Assembly (NCBI GenBank): GCA_034770075.1
Contig: CM068378.1
Coordinates: forward strand, 43,428,508 to 43,492,507
From: Aralia elata
Taxonomy: Eukaryota > Streptophyta > Magnoliopsida > Apiales > Araliaceae
Direction of reading: 5' to 3'
Length of the DNA stretch: 64,000 nt
A model generated the notes under the pieces. It saw nothing but the letters and a program-made list of their open reading frames with translations, made no database searches and was not told the DNA's origin. The position numbers were made by a program, and so were the translations under genes. Below, piece after piece: positions 43,420-54,876 of the stretch. Each line of letters begins with the position of its first letter. Within the stretch, counting starts at the first letter, position 1.

Positions 43420-46174
43420 TGTGACACCCCCAAATCTGGGTACTTCGTTTCCTCAGGATTTGGTGTTCACTATCCATATACATCACATCACATCTAACTA
43501 CCCATTTAATCATAATGGAAATACTATTATTTAAAATAGGAATCTCCTATTAAAGGGTTACAACATCATTCATAAATAAATCCCAGGTCATCGAACCTTA
43601 ACATAACATCAATGCGGAAAATATACTTAAGTCTATTACATAAACATCATTTAAACAAATATAACAAGTCTTCATCATTTGTTTGCTTTTCCTTTGCCCT
43701 TACTAGTGGATGACTCATCAGTTCTTTCAACCTTAGCTGCAATATTATTATGCAAGGGTGAGCAATGATTGCCCAGCAAATACAACAACAACAATAATTA
43801 TAACATGCAAAATAATCAATGGATATTGAATAATCGAAGATTTAGCTTTTGAGTCAAGAACATAAGACAAGATTCAAAAGAACATCTGAGGGTCTTAAGA
43901 CCACGAACTATGTCCTAGGTTATCAAGTATTTTTACTTTGAACCTTTAACAGTCGTAAGACTATATGGACCTTGTTTCTCGTACTCAGGGGATCAGCCCT
44001 TTGTACCATGTATGTGCACAACATCTTAATGCTAACGCGTAAATAAAATCCCCTATATAAGGGTTGTTCATCTCAGTTTGACATCAGAGTCCGCACCAAA
44101 GGAAGTTTGGTTTGGATTTACTTCAATAACGTTTCTAGAATTTAGAACGCTCGTCAACTATAGACTAGTTGAATCAATAAGGGTTCGCTAGTCAATCAAG
44201 GTTCAATAAGTATAATTCGAGAATCAAAAACTAAATCTCGTAAAAGGTACAATTGGTTAAATTCTGTATAACTGAAGTATTATAAAAAGGAAATTAGAAC
44301 TTCTCATTGAATCCATGAAATTGAATGGAATAGGAATAATAACTTGCTCAAGTAAGTAATAGCATTATGAAGCTTGCATTCTAAGATAATGAAATTTAGG
44401 AACTTGCATAATTGAAATCAAGGTAGTATTAGGTAGCTTTCTTTCAACGAAATAATAGATCAAGGTAGAAAACTTGCGTAAACGTAAAAGTAAGGATAAG
44501 ATACTTGCCTCGTGCATAGACTATAAATTTAAGACTCACGTTCTTTAATCAACCTATACATTCCGTTTATAAAACAGTAACAACAATTAGTTACAGTATT
44601 ATAAACACTTCAGGACTCGTTCTCATCCAATATCATTTAATACTTCAATTAATATGTTAGCCTAAGCTTTAGATATGTCAACGATAACATAACATGTTCA
44701 CAAAGAAAGAATAAAATTTTTACTCTTTTGTTTTTTTTGTTCCACCGCCGGGGCGGTGGGTTTCTTCACAAAATCCTCGTCGGGGCGAGCTTACCGTCGG
44801 GGCGAGACTACTGCCGGGGCGAGAAATGTAGTTCATTTCTACCGCCGGGGCGAGCCTACCGCCGGCCGCTACTTCTAATACATTTCCACTGTTGGGACGG
44901 TGGACCAAAACGTCAGTTCCTACAGTTTGCGAAGAACACAGGAAAATGCCAAATTTGGCCAAAGTTTTCACAATTAACCGATTAAATTACTACCCATTCA
45001 TCATATATGTTATGAAATCAAAACCCAATACATATACAATGATTTTGACATCACAGACAATCTAAACAACCAATTAAAGGATAAAAATTTAACTGTTCAT
45101 ACTCTGTATTTACATATTGATACAATTAACGCAATTACTCACTATGAATTCATTTATTAACCAAATTAATCCGTTAAACTCTTGTTTTCTTCGTTTTTAC
45201 ATGCATAAACATAATTAGTCATCAATTTTAAGTTAAATAAACAATTTGAAGCATACAATTTGTACATAAGGGCCAGATATATAACTTTCATACTCTGTAA
45301 CTTTTGAAAACTCAATTGAGCATAATTACATGGATTTAGTCACTTTAAATCATGCCTACATGGTATCAAACATGTTATAATCATCTAATAACATACATAT
45401 ATTCATATCATGCGTTAATCACCAAGTTAGTCTTTTACAAAAAAACTCAAAACGTACAATCATGGAGAAATTAAAGAAGAACATAATCAGAGACTTTAAT
45501 TTAAGGATTACCTTTGATAATATGCTAGATTATGCAAGATAATGACAAGATTTCTTCTCAATCCTCCAATTTCTCAAAATTCTCTCCTTTTTCTCTCAAG
45601 TTTTCTCTCTGGCTTGATTTTTGAAACTGATGAAGTAAGGCACGTAACAAAGAACTGACGCAACATGAATATCAGTTAATCCCATAATGGGTTAACTGGC
45701 TTCAACTCCCCTTAAGAATTTATTTGGTTAGCACACTTATTCCTCCTTTCTAGTTTATTTTAACAAACTACTTATTATATAGTTCATGTCACATATTTAA
45801 ATTAATTAAATAATCTTACTAAAATCAAATAAATAAAATAAAATAATTCTACATTAAATCACATAGTCATATAAATAAAATTCTCATTTATTAATAATGA
45901 CAAATTATTAAATCTCTAATTAATAATTAAATTAATTAGAAATTACATTATACTTATTTAAATAATGCATTTAATCAAATAAATTCAATTAAACACATAC
46001 TTTAAATATAAAAAAAATATTCTCCATATTAATTTAATTAATGTAACACGTATAATTAAATTAATCTACCACAAATTCATCAATTAATCAATTAATTAAA
46101 CAATTAGATCATCGAAAAATATTTATTCAATCAATAAATATGTAAATTAAGTTACAAAATTCTCGTTTGTCACA
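43420..46174 (-). repeat. Element Z 3' LTR
   Basis: 2755 bp. Family hairpin at 43752-43779, GC array at 44742-44905, splice-donor-like AAAGGTAATCC near 45510, purine-rich leader on the minus strand at 45545-45615. The remaining sequence is AT-rich with no gene. The frames over 44720-44985 are the GC array. Confidence 0.95.
44742..44905 (-). repeat. GC-rich palindrome array, element Z 3' LTR
   Basis: Seven units of the type ACCGCCGGGGCGGT or CTCGCCGGGGCGAG. The outer ones are the longest palindromes: CCACCGCCGGGGCGGTGG at 44742-44759 and a decayed partner near 44886-44903. One 31-bp module present in the 5' LTR is missing. Confidence 0.85.
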
Positions 46175-46272
46175 TCTTTCCCCCCTTAATAGGATTCTGT
46201 CCCCAGAATCATGACTCAATTAATTCGTCATGTTACATTCTCCCCCCTTACAAAGATTCTGTCCCCAGATTC
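46175..46272 (-). other. Element Z polypurine tract, duplicated
   Basis: On the minus strand TAAGGGGGGAAAGA borders the 3' LTR. A second copy, TAAGGGGGGAGAA, sits about 60 bp upstream. Each is preceded by a copy of GATTCTGGGGACAGAATC or a close variant, so the whole 40-60 bp block is tandemly duplicated. Confidence 0.8.
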
Positions 46273-46284
46273 GCTACACAAAGA

Positions 46285-46690
46285 CTAAGCAAATAACTGA
46301 GGATAATTTCTCATCATTTGATCTTCGAGTTCCCACGTAGCTTCTTCAGCGTTGTGGTTCCTCCAGATCACATTAACAGAAGGTATAATTTTATTTCTTA
46401 GCACTTGCTCTTTCCTGTCAACTATCTGAACAGACTCTTCTTCGTAAGACAAATATTTTTCTCAACTTGCAGGGGTTCATACTCTATGACATGCTTGTAG
46501 TCGGGCTTGTATGGTCGTAACACCGAGACATAAAAGACATTGTGGATGTATTCTAGCGCTGGAGGTAAAGCTACCTCATATGCGACCTCACCAACTCTTC
46601 TTAATACTTCAAAGGATCCAATGAACCTCGGGCTCAGTTTTCCCTTCTTACCAAAACGAATCTTCCCTTTCCAGGGAGATACTTTCAAGA
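46285..46690 (-). pseudogene. pol: Element Z integrase tail and chromodomain
   Basis: Chromodomains at the end of chromovirus integrase are thought to direct insertion to marked heterochromatin. The upstream part (SPRFIGSFEVLRRVGEVAYE, LPPALEYIHNVFYVSVL) is the usual integrase tail. A frameshift near 46455 follows. The chromodomain then reads QVLRNKIIPSVNVIWRNHNA and EEATWELEDQMMRNYPQLFA up to TAG at 46287-46285. The aromatic and acidic residues of this type of chromodomain are visible. The frameshift would remove it from the polyprotein. Confidence 0.85.
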
Positions 46691-47620
46691 AAACATAGCT
46701 ACCAGACTCAAACTCTCGATTCTTACGATGTTGATCGGCGTACTTCTTCTGTCTATCCTAAGCTGCTATCAATCTTGCCCTAATCATTTTAACGATTTCT
46801 GCGGTCTGTTGTACCAGTTCTGGTCCGAGCAATTGACGTTCGCCAACTTCATCCCAGCATAATGAAGTTTTGCACTTTTTGCCGTACAACGCTTCGTAAG
46901 GCGGCATGCCAATACTTGCGTGGTAACTATTATTGTAAGAAAATTCCACCAATGGTAGATGATCATCCCAATTTCCTTTGAAGTCCGTAATGCAAGCTCG
47001 TAACATATCTTCCAATGTCTGAATCGTTCTTCCGCTCTGTCCGTCGATCTGTGGATGATATGCCGTACTCATACGTAACTGCGTTCCCAAGCATTCCTGT
47101 AGTCGTTTCCAAAAGTTCGATGTGAAGCGCGGATCCCTATCTGAGACAATAGATATTGGAACACCGTGCCTCGAAACAATCTCTTTGACCTACAACTTCG
47201 CCAACTGATCTAGGTTGAATCTGATCTTGATCGGTAGAAAATATGCTGATTTCGTCAGTCGATCCACGATAACCCATACTGCGTCGAAACCTTTTGAGTC
47301 GTCGGAAGACCTACTGCGAAATCCATGGTGATGTGCTCCCATTTCCATTCTGGGATTTCTAACGGTTGTAATAGCCCACTTGGTCTCTGATGTTCGGCTT
47401 TAACTTTCTGACATGTCTAACACTTGGCTACACAATCGGCGACGTCTCTCTTCATATTCGGCCACCAAAAATGCTGTCAAAGATCTTGGTACATCTTCGT
47501 ACTACTCGGATGAATCGAATCTCTTGAATTATGAGCCTCGCTCAAAATTTCCTCCTTAACCTCTTGCACTGGCGGAACCCAAATTCTTCCCTCGAATCTC
47601 AATACTCCTTCATTATCCAT
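46691..47620 (-). pseudogene. pol: Element Z integrase
   Basis: The zinc-binding region and catalytic core are recognisable across several frames: HNSRDSIHPSSTKMYQDL-like H-H region, CVAKC-TCQKVKAEHQRPSG, a WEHITMDF-type first Asp, and SDRDPRFTSNFWKRLQ with the second Asp. The third position reads DGQSGRTIQTLED, so the catalytic Glu is Gly (codon 47033-47031). Additional stops occur near 47410, 47190 and 46757. The Glu to Gly change alone should abolish strand transfer. Confidence 0.85.
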
Positions 47621-47849
47621 TTTGAATTTCACTTCATCACCTCCAGATATTCTTTTCCTGATTTTCTCACATTCTTCATCCTGCATTTGTGCTTCCTTAA
47701 CCTTATCCACCAAAGTTGAACCGATTCTCAATTGAAATAATTTTTCGTCACACTCCTTCGGATATTTCACCTCCAATTCCAATTTCGCCATTGTTGCAAT
47801 TAACTCCTCCTGAGTGGTAATCATAAACAATTTATCTCGTCCCTTTCTG

Positions 47850-48371
47850 CTTTAGGCGTCAGCCACCACGTTTCTTTTTACCCGGATGGTATAAAATCTC
47901 GAAGTCGTAATCTTATATCAATTCCAACCATCTCCTCTGTCGCATGTTCAGATCCTTCTGTGTAAAAATATATTTCAGACTCTTGTGGTCTGTATATATT
48001 TCACACTTCTACCCGTAAAGATAGTGCCTCCATATCTTCAAAGCAAACACCACCGCGGCCAACTCCAAATCATGGGTAGGATACCCCTTTTCATAGTCCT
48101 TTAATTGTCGTGACGCATACGCAATGACCTTACCATTCTGCATACGCACACAGCCTAGTCCTTTATGCGACCCATCACTGTACACCACAAAATTTCCTGT
48201 GCTATCTGGTAGAGACAACACAGGCATCGTACTCAACCTCTTCTTTAATTTTTGAAAACTTTCCTCACACTTCTCCGTCCAAATGAACTTCACCGTCTTT
48301 CTAGTCAAATTCGTTACCGGAGTCACGATTTTGGAAAAATCCTGAATGAATCTCCTGTAGTAACCCGCCAA
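47850..48371 (-). pseudogene. pol: Element Z RNase H
   Basis: Follows the RT connection (AGYYRRFIQDFSKIVTPVTN). Expected residues are seen in VVYSDGSHKGLGCV, HDLELAAVVFALKIW and, after a TAG near 48011, IYTDHKSLKYIFTQKDLNMR. A second stop and frameshift near 47900 degrade the C-terminus. Confidence 0.85.
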
Positions 48372-48404
48372 TCCGAGGAAACTCCTTACTTCCGATGGCG
48401 TTTT

Positions 48405-49202
48405 CGGCTAATCCCAGTTAAGCACTGCTTCAACCTTTGACGGATCCACCGAAATCCCATCCTTGTCAATCACATATCCAAGAAATTGCACTCGCTCTAT
48501 CCAGAATTCACACTTTGAAAATTTAGCATACAACTTCTCTCTTCTTAACGCTTCCAATGTCAACTTTAAATGCTCTGTATGCTCTTCTTTGGTTTTGAAA
48601 TAAATTAGAATATCATCAATGAATACTACTACGAACTTGTCCAAAAATGGCTTAAACACCCTGTTCATTAGGTCCATAAATGCTGCAGGAGCATTTGTTA
48701 GACCAAATGACATCACCAGAAACTCGTAATGACCATAATGAGTTCTGAACGCTTTCTTCGGTACATCTTCCTTCCTCACCTTCAACTGATGATACCCACT
48801 CCTCAAATCTATCTTCGAGAAATATCTAGCTCCTTTCAACTGATCAAACAAGTCGTCGATTCTTGGCAACGGGTATTTATTCTTAATCATGACCTTGTTC
48901 AACTCCCTGTAATCAATGCAAAGTCGCATCAATCCGTCTTTCTTTTTAACAAACAATATCGGCGCTCCTCACGGCGATACGCTCGGCTGAATATATTTCT
49001 TAGCTAAAAGTTCTTGTTACTGTACCATCAATTCTTTCATCTCTACTGGGGCCATACGGTACGGAGCTTTCGATATCGGGGCAGTTCCTGGCGCCAAATC
49101 GATTTCAAACTCAACTTCCCTGTCTGGCGGAAGTCCTAGCAAATCGTCGGGAAAGACGTCTACAAAGTCCCTTACAACAGGTATTTCTTCTAATTCTGGA
49201 CT
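48405..49202 (-). pseudogene. pol: Element Z reverse transcriptase
   Basis: Fingers and palm motifs are present: MRLCIDYRELNKVMIKNKYP, LPRIDDLFDQLKGARYFSKI, DLRSGYHQLKVRKEDVPKKA, FRTHYGHYEFLVMSFGLTNA and the catalytic box VVFIDDILIY, with both Asp kept. Two in-frame stops lie before 48956 (near 49019 and 48970) and one at 48406-48408. The core between 48956 and 48408 is open. Confidence 0.9.
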
Positions 49203-49700
49203 CTATTTTTGAGTATCAACTATGTAGGATAAGTATCCCACACAGCCTTGTCTTAACAACTTCCTGGCCTGCATCATCGTCAGACAGCTCGCTTGTCTAG
49301 GCGATTTGCTGCTGTAAAATACTACCTTTGACGGAGTCATAAGGTTAATACGTTTCTTTTGGCAATCAATTATTGCTCCATAATTGAATAACCAATCCAT
49401 ACCCAGAATAACGTCAAATTCCCCAAGTTTGATTGGGATCAGATCTACTGTCATGATGTTTTCCTTAATGTTCACCCTATAATTCTTGTGTACGTACCTA
49501 ACAGGAATTACTTCCCTATTCGCAATTTCTATGTTCAAAGGGTAATTTAATTCCTCCTTAGGGAAATCTAAGTTCCTAGCAAAGTCATCGGATATAAATG
49601 AACAAGTACCACCCGAATCAAATAATACATAAGCATCTATATTATTGATCGAAATGATACCTGACACCACATCGCGAGACTGCACGGTGTCTTGCACGGT
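49203..49700 (-). pseudogene. pol: Element Z protease
   Basis: Aspartic protease of the retroelement pepsin-like type, which cuts the Gag-Pol polyprotein. Open from 49697 to 49203: ITVQDTVQSRDVVSGIISIN, AYVLFDSGGTCSFIS (active-site DSG), IKLGEFDVILGMDWL and a tail ending VDTQK. It is the best preserved domain of Z and complete across this segment. A TAG at 49203-49205 cuts it from RT. Confidence 0.9.
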
Positions 49701-49739
49701 AATGTTGAAAGTTCTGGCAGTAGGTCGGTTTGTTGGTGC

Positions 49740-50814
49740 TGATCCGGTTATAGTTAATGTATTACCACCATTGTTCCCCTTGTTGCCTCATGTTCTTGCT
49801 CCTCCTGCTGCTTTCTTGGGACAATCCCTAGCCAGATGGTCCTTTGATCCGCATGTGAAACAAGCACCCTTCTTTGGATTCGGACAATTAGGCGTTATGT
49901 GGCCCTCCTTGGTTACAATTGTAGCAAACTCTCTTCCCCTTCAAGCAAATCCCCACGTGATTCTTCCCACATGTAACACACGCTTCTACCTTCTCCTTCT
50001 GACCTCCCTGTTGATTTCCAGCAGATCCATTCTCATTCCACTTCCTCTTCTGGGTGTGACCACCAATGCTACTACCACTTGCCTTATTACTCTCATTTTC
50101 ATTCTTTTTCTTCTTCTGCTCCTGGTTATATTTAGTCAGAGCATCACTCCCACCTTCGGTGATGATCGCCTTCTCCAACACTCCAGCAAAAGTGTTCAAT
50201 TGGAACATTGACACTTTGCTATACAACCATGACTTCAACCCCTGTTCAAACCTTCTCGCCTTCCTCTCATCGGTGTTCACTTGGTAAGTTGTGAAACTAG
50301 CCAACTCATTAAACTTTGTCGCGTACTCCGCTACAATCATGGTACCCTATTTCAGCTCTAGAAATTGAATCTCCATCTGGTTACGCGAGCTCGTCGAAAA
50401 GTACATCTCAAAGAACATCTCCTTAAACCTCTCCCACGCGATTACACCTTGACCTCCTCGCACCTTATTCGCCTGCCATCGATAGCTGGCCTCTGATTTA
50501 AGCATGAACGTTACAAAGGCAGTCTTTTGGTCCTCACTAACCCTCGCAACGTCAAATACTTTCTCCATTTCCGTCACCCAGGTTTGGGCTTTGATCGGGT
50601 TCAGGGAACCCCTAAATTCTGGCAGTCCTACCACTTTGAAATCCTTAAATGACGTCACTGGTGGAGCTTGCAGCTGATTTGCAAGTGCTCCAGCCAAAAG
50701 GTTCACCAACTGCTGAACAGGATTAGTATTGGCGTCGTTGTTGTTAGTAGAGCTCTCCTGAGCTTGTTGATGTGGTTGGCATCTTGGCGGTATTTTCTGT
50801 TCAAGAATATGCAC
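49740..50814 (-). pseudogene. gag: Element Z gag
   Basis: The first Met in the open frame is at 50814, followed by IPPRCQPHQQ, near the expected PPR-type start. The gag domain shows LPEFRGSLNPIKAQTWVTEM, DQKTAFVTFMLKSEA, WERFKEMFFEMYFSTSSRNQ, then a TAG at about 50349 and the second half ATKFNELASFTTYQVNTDER. The linker is basic and Gln/Asn-rich. The first zinc knuckle CYNCNQGG is broken by a frameshift near 49900. A second knuckle (CFTCGSKDHLARDC) is readable in the shifted frame. Confidence 0.9.
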
Positions 50815-51117
50815 TTATTAGATTAACACTCAATTTTCTTAAGTGTTCAACATTTAACTCAAACAATTCATGTTAAACATTTAACACATAACTTCTTCAA
50901 ATAAAACTGATATTTCATTCATTCAAAAGTCTTAAACATAGAAAGATAGCATCACTGCTATTTACATTAACTATCCCAAGATCAAACAATCTTTAGGATT
51001 AAATAGTCATATTCCATTGTGTATAATCACGCTGGAATTTACATCATTAACTACCATAAATATTTATACATAATTCAAAAACTTCTCCTATCATGGCCTA
51101 CTATAGCGCCGAACTAC

Positions 51118-51849
51118 CTATCTACGTTCTTCCTCCATGATACGGCACATCGTCCTGCGATCCAACATGTACCATGGCAAGTCCTCAAACTGAACTGGAT
51201 AATGGAGAACTCGATCCTGGGCCCTATCAATCGTTGTCTGGAAAGTATAGTCTGTCTCCTTAATCTTAGCCTTCTTTGCCCGTTCACCTTCTTCGAAAAT
51301 TTCTGCACGTCGAGCGTTATTCATCCAAGCATCCTCTGCTCTCGCACGTTCCGCTGACTCCTCACTCAGGTCATCCTTCAATTTCTGAATCTCAAGTTTC
51401 ATCTTTTCATTCTCAGCCAACAAGTCTTCTTTTTGACTCTCTGCCTAAACTAACTTCCATTCTACGTCTCCAAGACATATCTCAAGATCCTCAATCTTCT
51501 CATCCTTCTGTTCTATAAAAGTCTGGCGTATATTTTCCAGTCTCTCTCAATCTTTGACTCTGTCCTGCAACTCTATGGTACGATCATACAAGGCATCGTA
51601 CATCTCAACATCAACAGAGGTAAGGGGTACCTCCTCGGAATCCTCATCATCCTCCTCAGCCTCTACCTCCTTAGGATCCTCCTCTGGATCAGACTCAGGC
51701 TCATACTCCTGACCCACAACCGTGATCAATGGAGATGGCTCTCTGTGTATCAACTGCTCCCGGATAACATGGATATCACGGGGCTCCTCCTCTCCAGCTA
51801 CTCGGGGCTCAACATCCCTAGGCTAACTGAATCCTCCAACATCCGGCAT
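51118..51849 (-). pseudogene. Element Z leader ORF (acidic, coiled-coil) upstream of gag
   Basis: Homologous throughout to the leader ORF of element Y. ATG at 51849 (MPDVGGFS, then a TAG), GEEEPRDIHVIREQLI, an acidic segment (ESDPEEDPKEVEAEEDDEDS), a coiled-coil stretch (MYDALYDRTIELQDRVKD, then NEKMKLEIQKLKDDLSEESA) and a C-terminal part with RVLHYPVQFEDLPW ending RIMEEERR. Three stops or frameshifts interrupt it (51826, 51547 and 51447 regions). Its keeping in two diverged elements of the same lineage argues for a real gene in the ancestor. No known domain is recognised. Confidence 0.7.
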
Positions 51850-52067
51850 CTTGGCAATAAAGTTTAAATTTTAATTAATACTCGGTACTAGTCGCAACAC
51901 ATAGGTTGTTAACACATAAGCACACAGCACATAAAGTCTTTTATTATCTTTAATGAATTTCCTTAATTCACTACTTAGAACTCGATAAGAGTTTATCACC
52001 ACTATATTTTCTGACTCTTAAAAGGCTGCTACCCTAAGGTTTCCCCACCTAAGGTTCATAACCTACA

Positions 52068-52079
52068 GCTCTGATACCA
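52068..52079 (-). other. Element Z primer-binding site
   Basis: On the minus strand TGGTATCAGAGC, complementary to initiator tRNA-Met, lies three bases after the 5' LTR end. Confidence 0.9.
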
Positions 52080-52082
52080 ACC

Positions 52083-54871
52083 TGTGACACCCCCAAATCT
52101 GGGTACTTCGTTTCCTCAGGATTTGGTGTTCACTATCCATATACATCACATCACATCTAACTACCCATTCAATCATAATGGAAATACTATTATTTAAAAT
52201 AGGAATCTCCTATTAAAGGGTTACAACATCATTCATAAATAAATCCCAGGTCATCTAACCTTAACATAACATCAATACGGAAAACATACTTAAGTCTATT
52301 ACATAAACATCATTTAAACAAATATAACAAGTCTTCATCACTTGTTTGCTTTTCCTTTGCCTTTACTAGTGGATGGCTCATCAGTTCTTTCAACCTTAGC
52401 TGCAATGTTATTATGCAAGGGTGAGCAATGATTTCCCAGCAAATACAACAACAACAATAATAATAACATGCGAAATAATCAATGGATATTGAATAATCGA
52501 AGATTTAGCTTTTGAGTCAAGAACATAAGACAAGATTCAAAAGAACATCTGAGGGTCTTAAGACCACGAACTATGTCCTAGGTTATCAAGTATTTCTACT
52601 TTGAACCTTTAATAGTCGTAAGACTATATGGACCTTGCTTTTCGTACTCAGGGGGATCAGCCCTTTGTACCATGTATGTGCACAACATCTTAACGCTAAT
52701 GCGTAAATAAAATCCCCTATATAAGGGTTATTCATCTCAGTTTGACATCGGAGTCCACACCAAAGGAAGTTTGGTTTGGATTTACTTCAATAACGTTTCT
52801 AGAATTTAGAACGCTCATCAACTATGGACTAGTTGAATCAATAAGGGTTTGCTAGTCAATCAAGGTTCAATAAGTATAATTCGAGAATCAAAAACTAAAT
52901 CTCGCAAAAGGTACAATTGGGTAATTAAATTCTGTATAACTGAAGTATTATAAAAAGGAAATTAGAACTTCTCATTGAATCCATGAAATTGAATGGAATA
53001 GGAATAATAATTTTCTCAAGTAAGTAATAGCATTATGAAGCTTCCATTCTAAGATAATGAAATTTAGGAACTTGCGTAATTGAAATCAAGGTAGTATTAG
53101 GTAGCTTGCTTTCAACGAAATAATAGATCAAGGTAGAAAACTTGCGTAAACGTAAAAGTAAGGATAAGATACTTGCCTCGTGCGTAAACTATAAATTTAA
53201 GACTCATGTTCTCTAATCAACCTATACATTCCGTTTATAAAACAGTAACAACAATTAGTTACAGTATTATAAACACTTCAGGACTCATTCTCATCCAATA
53301 TCATTTAATACTTCAATTAATATGTTAGCCTAAGCTTTAGATATGTCTATGATAACATAACATGATCACAAAGAAAGAATAAAATTTTTACTCTTTTTTT
53401 TTTGTTCCACCGCCGGGGCGGTGGGTTTCTTCACAAAATCCTCGCCGGGGCGAGCTTACCGCCGGGGCGGGAAATATAAGACATTTCTACCACCGGGGCG
53501 AGACTCCCGCCTGGGCGGGAAATGTAGTTCATTTCTACCGCTGGGGCGAGCCTACCGCCGGGGCGCTACTTCTAGTACATTTCCACCGCTGGGGCGGTGG
53601 ACCAAAACGTCAGTTCCTACAGTTCGCGAAGAACACATGAAAATGCCAAATTTGGCCAAAGTTTTCACAATTAACCGATTAAATTACTACCCATTCATCA
53701 TATATGTTATGAAATCAAAACCAGTACATACACAGTGATTTTGACATCATAGACAATCTAAACAACCAATTAAAGGTTAAAAATTTAACTGTTCATACTC
53801 TGTATTTACATATTGATACAGTTAACGCAATTACTTACTATGAATTCATTTATTAACCAAATTAATCCGTTAAACTCTTGTTTTCTTTGTTTTTATATGC
53901 ATAAACATAATTAGTCATCAATTTTAAGTTAAATAAACAATTTAAAGCATACAATTTGTACATAAGGGCCAGATATACAACTTTCATACTCTGTAACTTT
54001 TGAAAACTCAATTGAGCATAATTACATGGATTTAGTCAATTTAAATCATGCCTACATGGTATCAAACATGTTATAATCATCTAATAACGTACATATATTC
54101 ATATCATGCGTTAATCACCAAGTTAGTCTTTTACAAAAAAACTCAAAACGTACAATTATGGAGAAATTAAAGAAGAACATAATCAGAGACTTTAATTTAA
54201 GGATTACCTTAGATAATATGCTAGATTATGCAAGATAATGACAAGATTTCTTCTCAATCCTCCAATTTCTCAAAATTCTCTCCTTTTTCTCTCAAGTTTT
54301 CTCTCTGGCTTGATTTTTGAAACTGATGAAGTAAGGCACGTAACAAAGAACTGACGCAACATGAATGTCAGTTAATCCCATAATGGGTTAACTGGCTTCA
54401 ACTCCCCTTAAGACTTTATTTGGTTAGCACACTTATTCCTCCTTTCTAGTTTATTTTAACAAACTACTTATTATATAGTTCATGTCACATATTTAAATTA
54501 ATTAAATAATCTTACTAAAATCAAATAAATAAAATAAAATAATTCTACATTAAATCACATAGTCATATAAATAAAATTCTCATTTATTAATAATGACAAA
54601 TTATTAAATCTCTAATTAATAATTAAATTAATTAGAAATTACATTATACTTATTTAAATAATGCATTTAATCAAATAAATTCAATTAAACACATACTTTA
54701 AATATAAAACAAAATATTCTCCATATTAATTTAATTAATGTAACACATATAATTAAATTAATCTACCACAAATTCATCAATTAATCAATTAATTAAACAA
54801 TTAGATCATCGAAAAATATTTATTCAATCAATAAATATGTAAATTAAGTTACAAAATTCTCGTTTGTCACA
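52083..54871 (-). repeat. Element Z 5' LTR
   Basis: 2789 bp and highly similar to the 3' LTR. Hairpin at 52415-52442, GC array at 53408-53599, splice-donor-like sequence near 54205, and purine-rich transcript leader (minus) near 54240-54310. A TATA-like ACTATATAAT on the minus strand at about 54470-54479 may be the core promoter. No gene. Confidence 0.95.
53408..53599 (-). repeat. GC-rich palindrome array, element Z 5' LTR
   Basis: Eight units: CCACCGCCGGGGCGGTGG (53408-53425), CTCGCCGGGGCGAG, ACCGCCGGGGCGGG, ACCACCGGGGCGAG, CCCGCCTGGGCGGG, ACCGCTGGGGCGAG, ACCGCCGGGGCGCT and CCACCGCTGGGGCGGTGG (ending 53599). Spacing is irregular at about 15-40 bp. The array is framed by the two longest palindromes. 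The open frame starting 53421 is an artefact of the array. Confidence 0.9.
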
Positions 54872-54876
54872 AAACG

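Larger units (their letters stand above)
43420..54871 (-). mobile_element. Tekay-type chromovirus Z, complete structure
   Basis: 11452 bp with target duplication AAACG (43415-43419 and 54872-54876), LTRs of 2755 and 2789 bp with inverted termini TGTGACA/TGTCACA, a Met primer site, a leader ORF, gag, PR, RT, RNase H, IN, a chromodomain and a duplicated polypurine tract. The chromodomain after IN and the long LTRs place it with the Tekay (Del) chromoviruses. Every ORF has at least one stop, frameshift or catalytic change, so it is not autonomous. Confidence 0.95.

Noticed and set aside
47531..50287. Plus-strand frames across element Z (for example 49645-50211)
   Set aside because: Antisense shadows of the gag and protease of Z. 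Leu/Ser/Pro-rich and without homology.
53408..53599. Spaced palindromic repeats resembling a CRISPR array
   Set aside because: Repeats are imperfect, spacing is irregular, spacers are related to each other, and the context is a plant LTR. No Cas-like genes.
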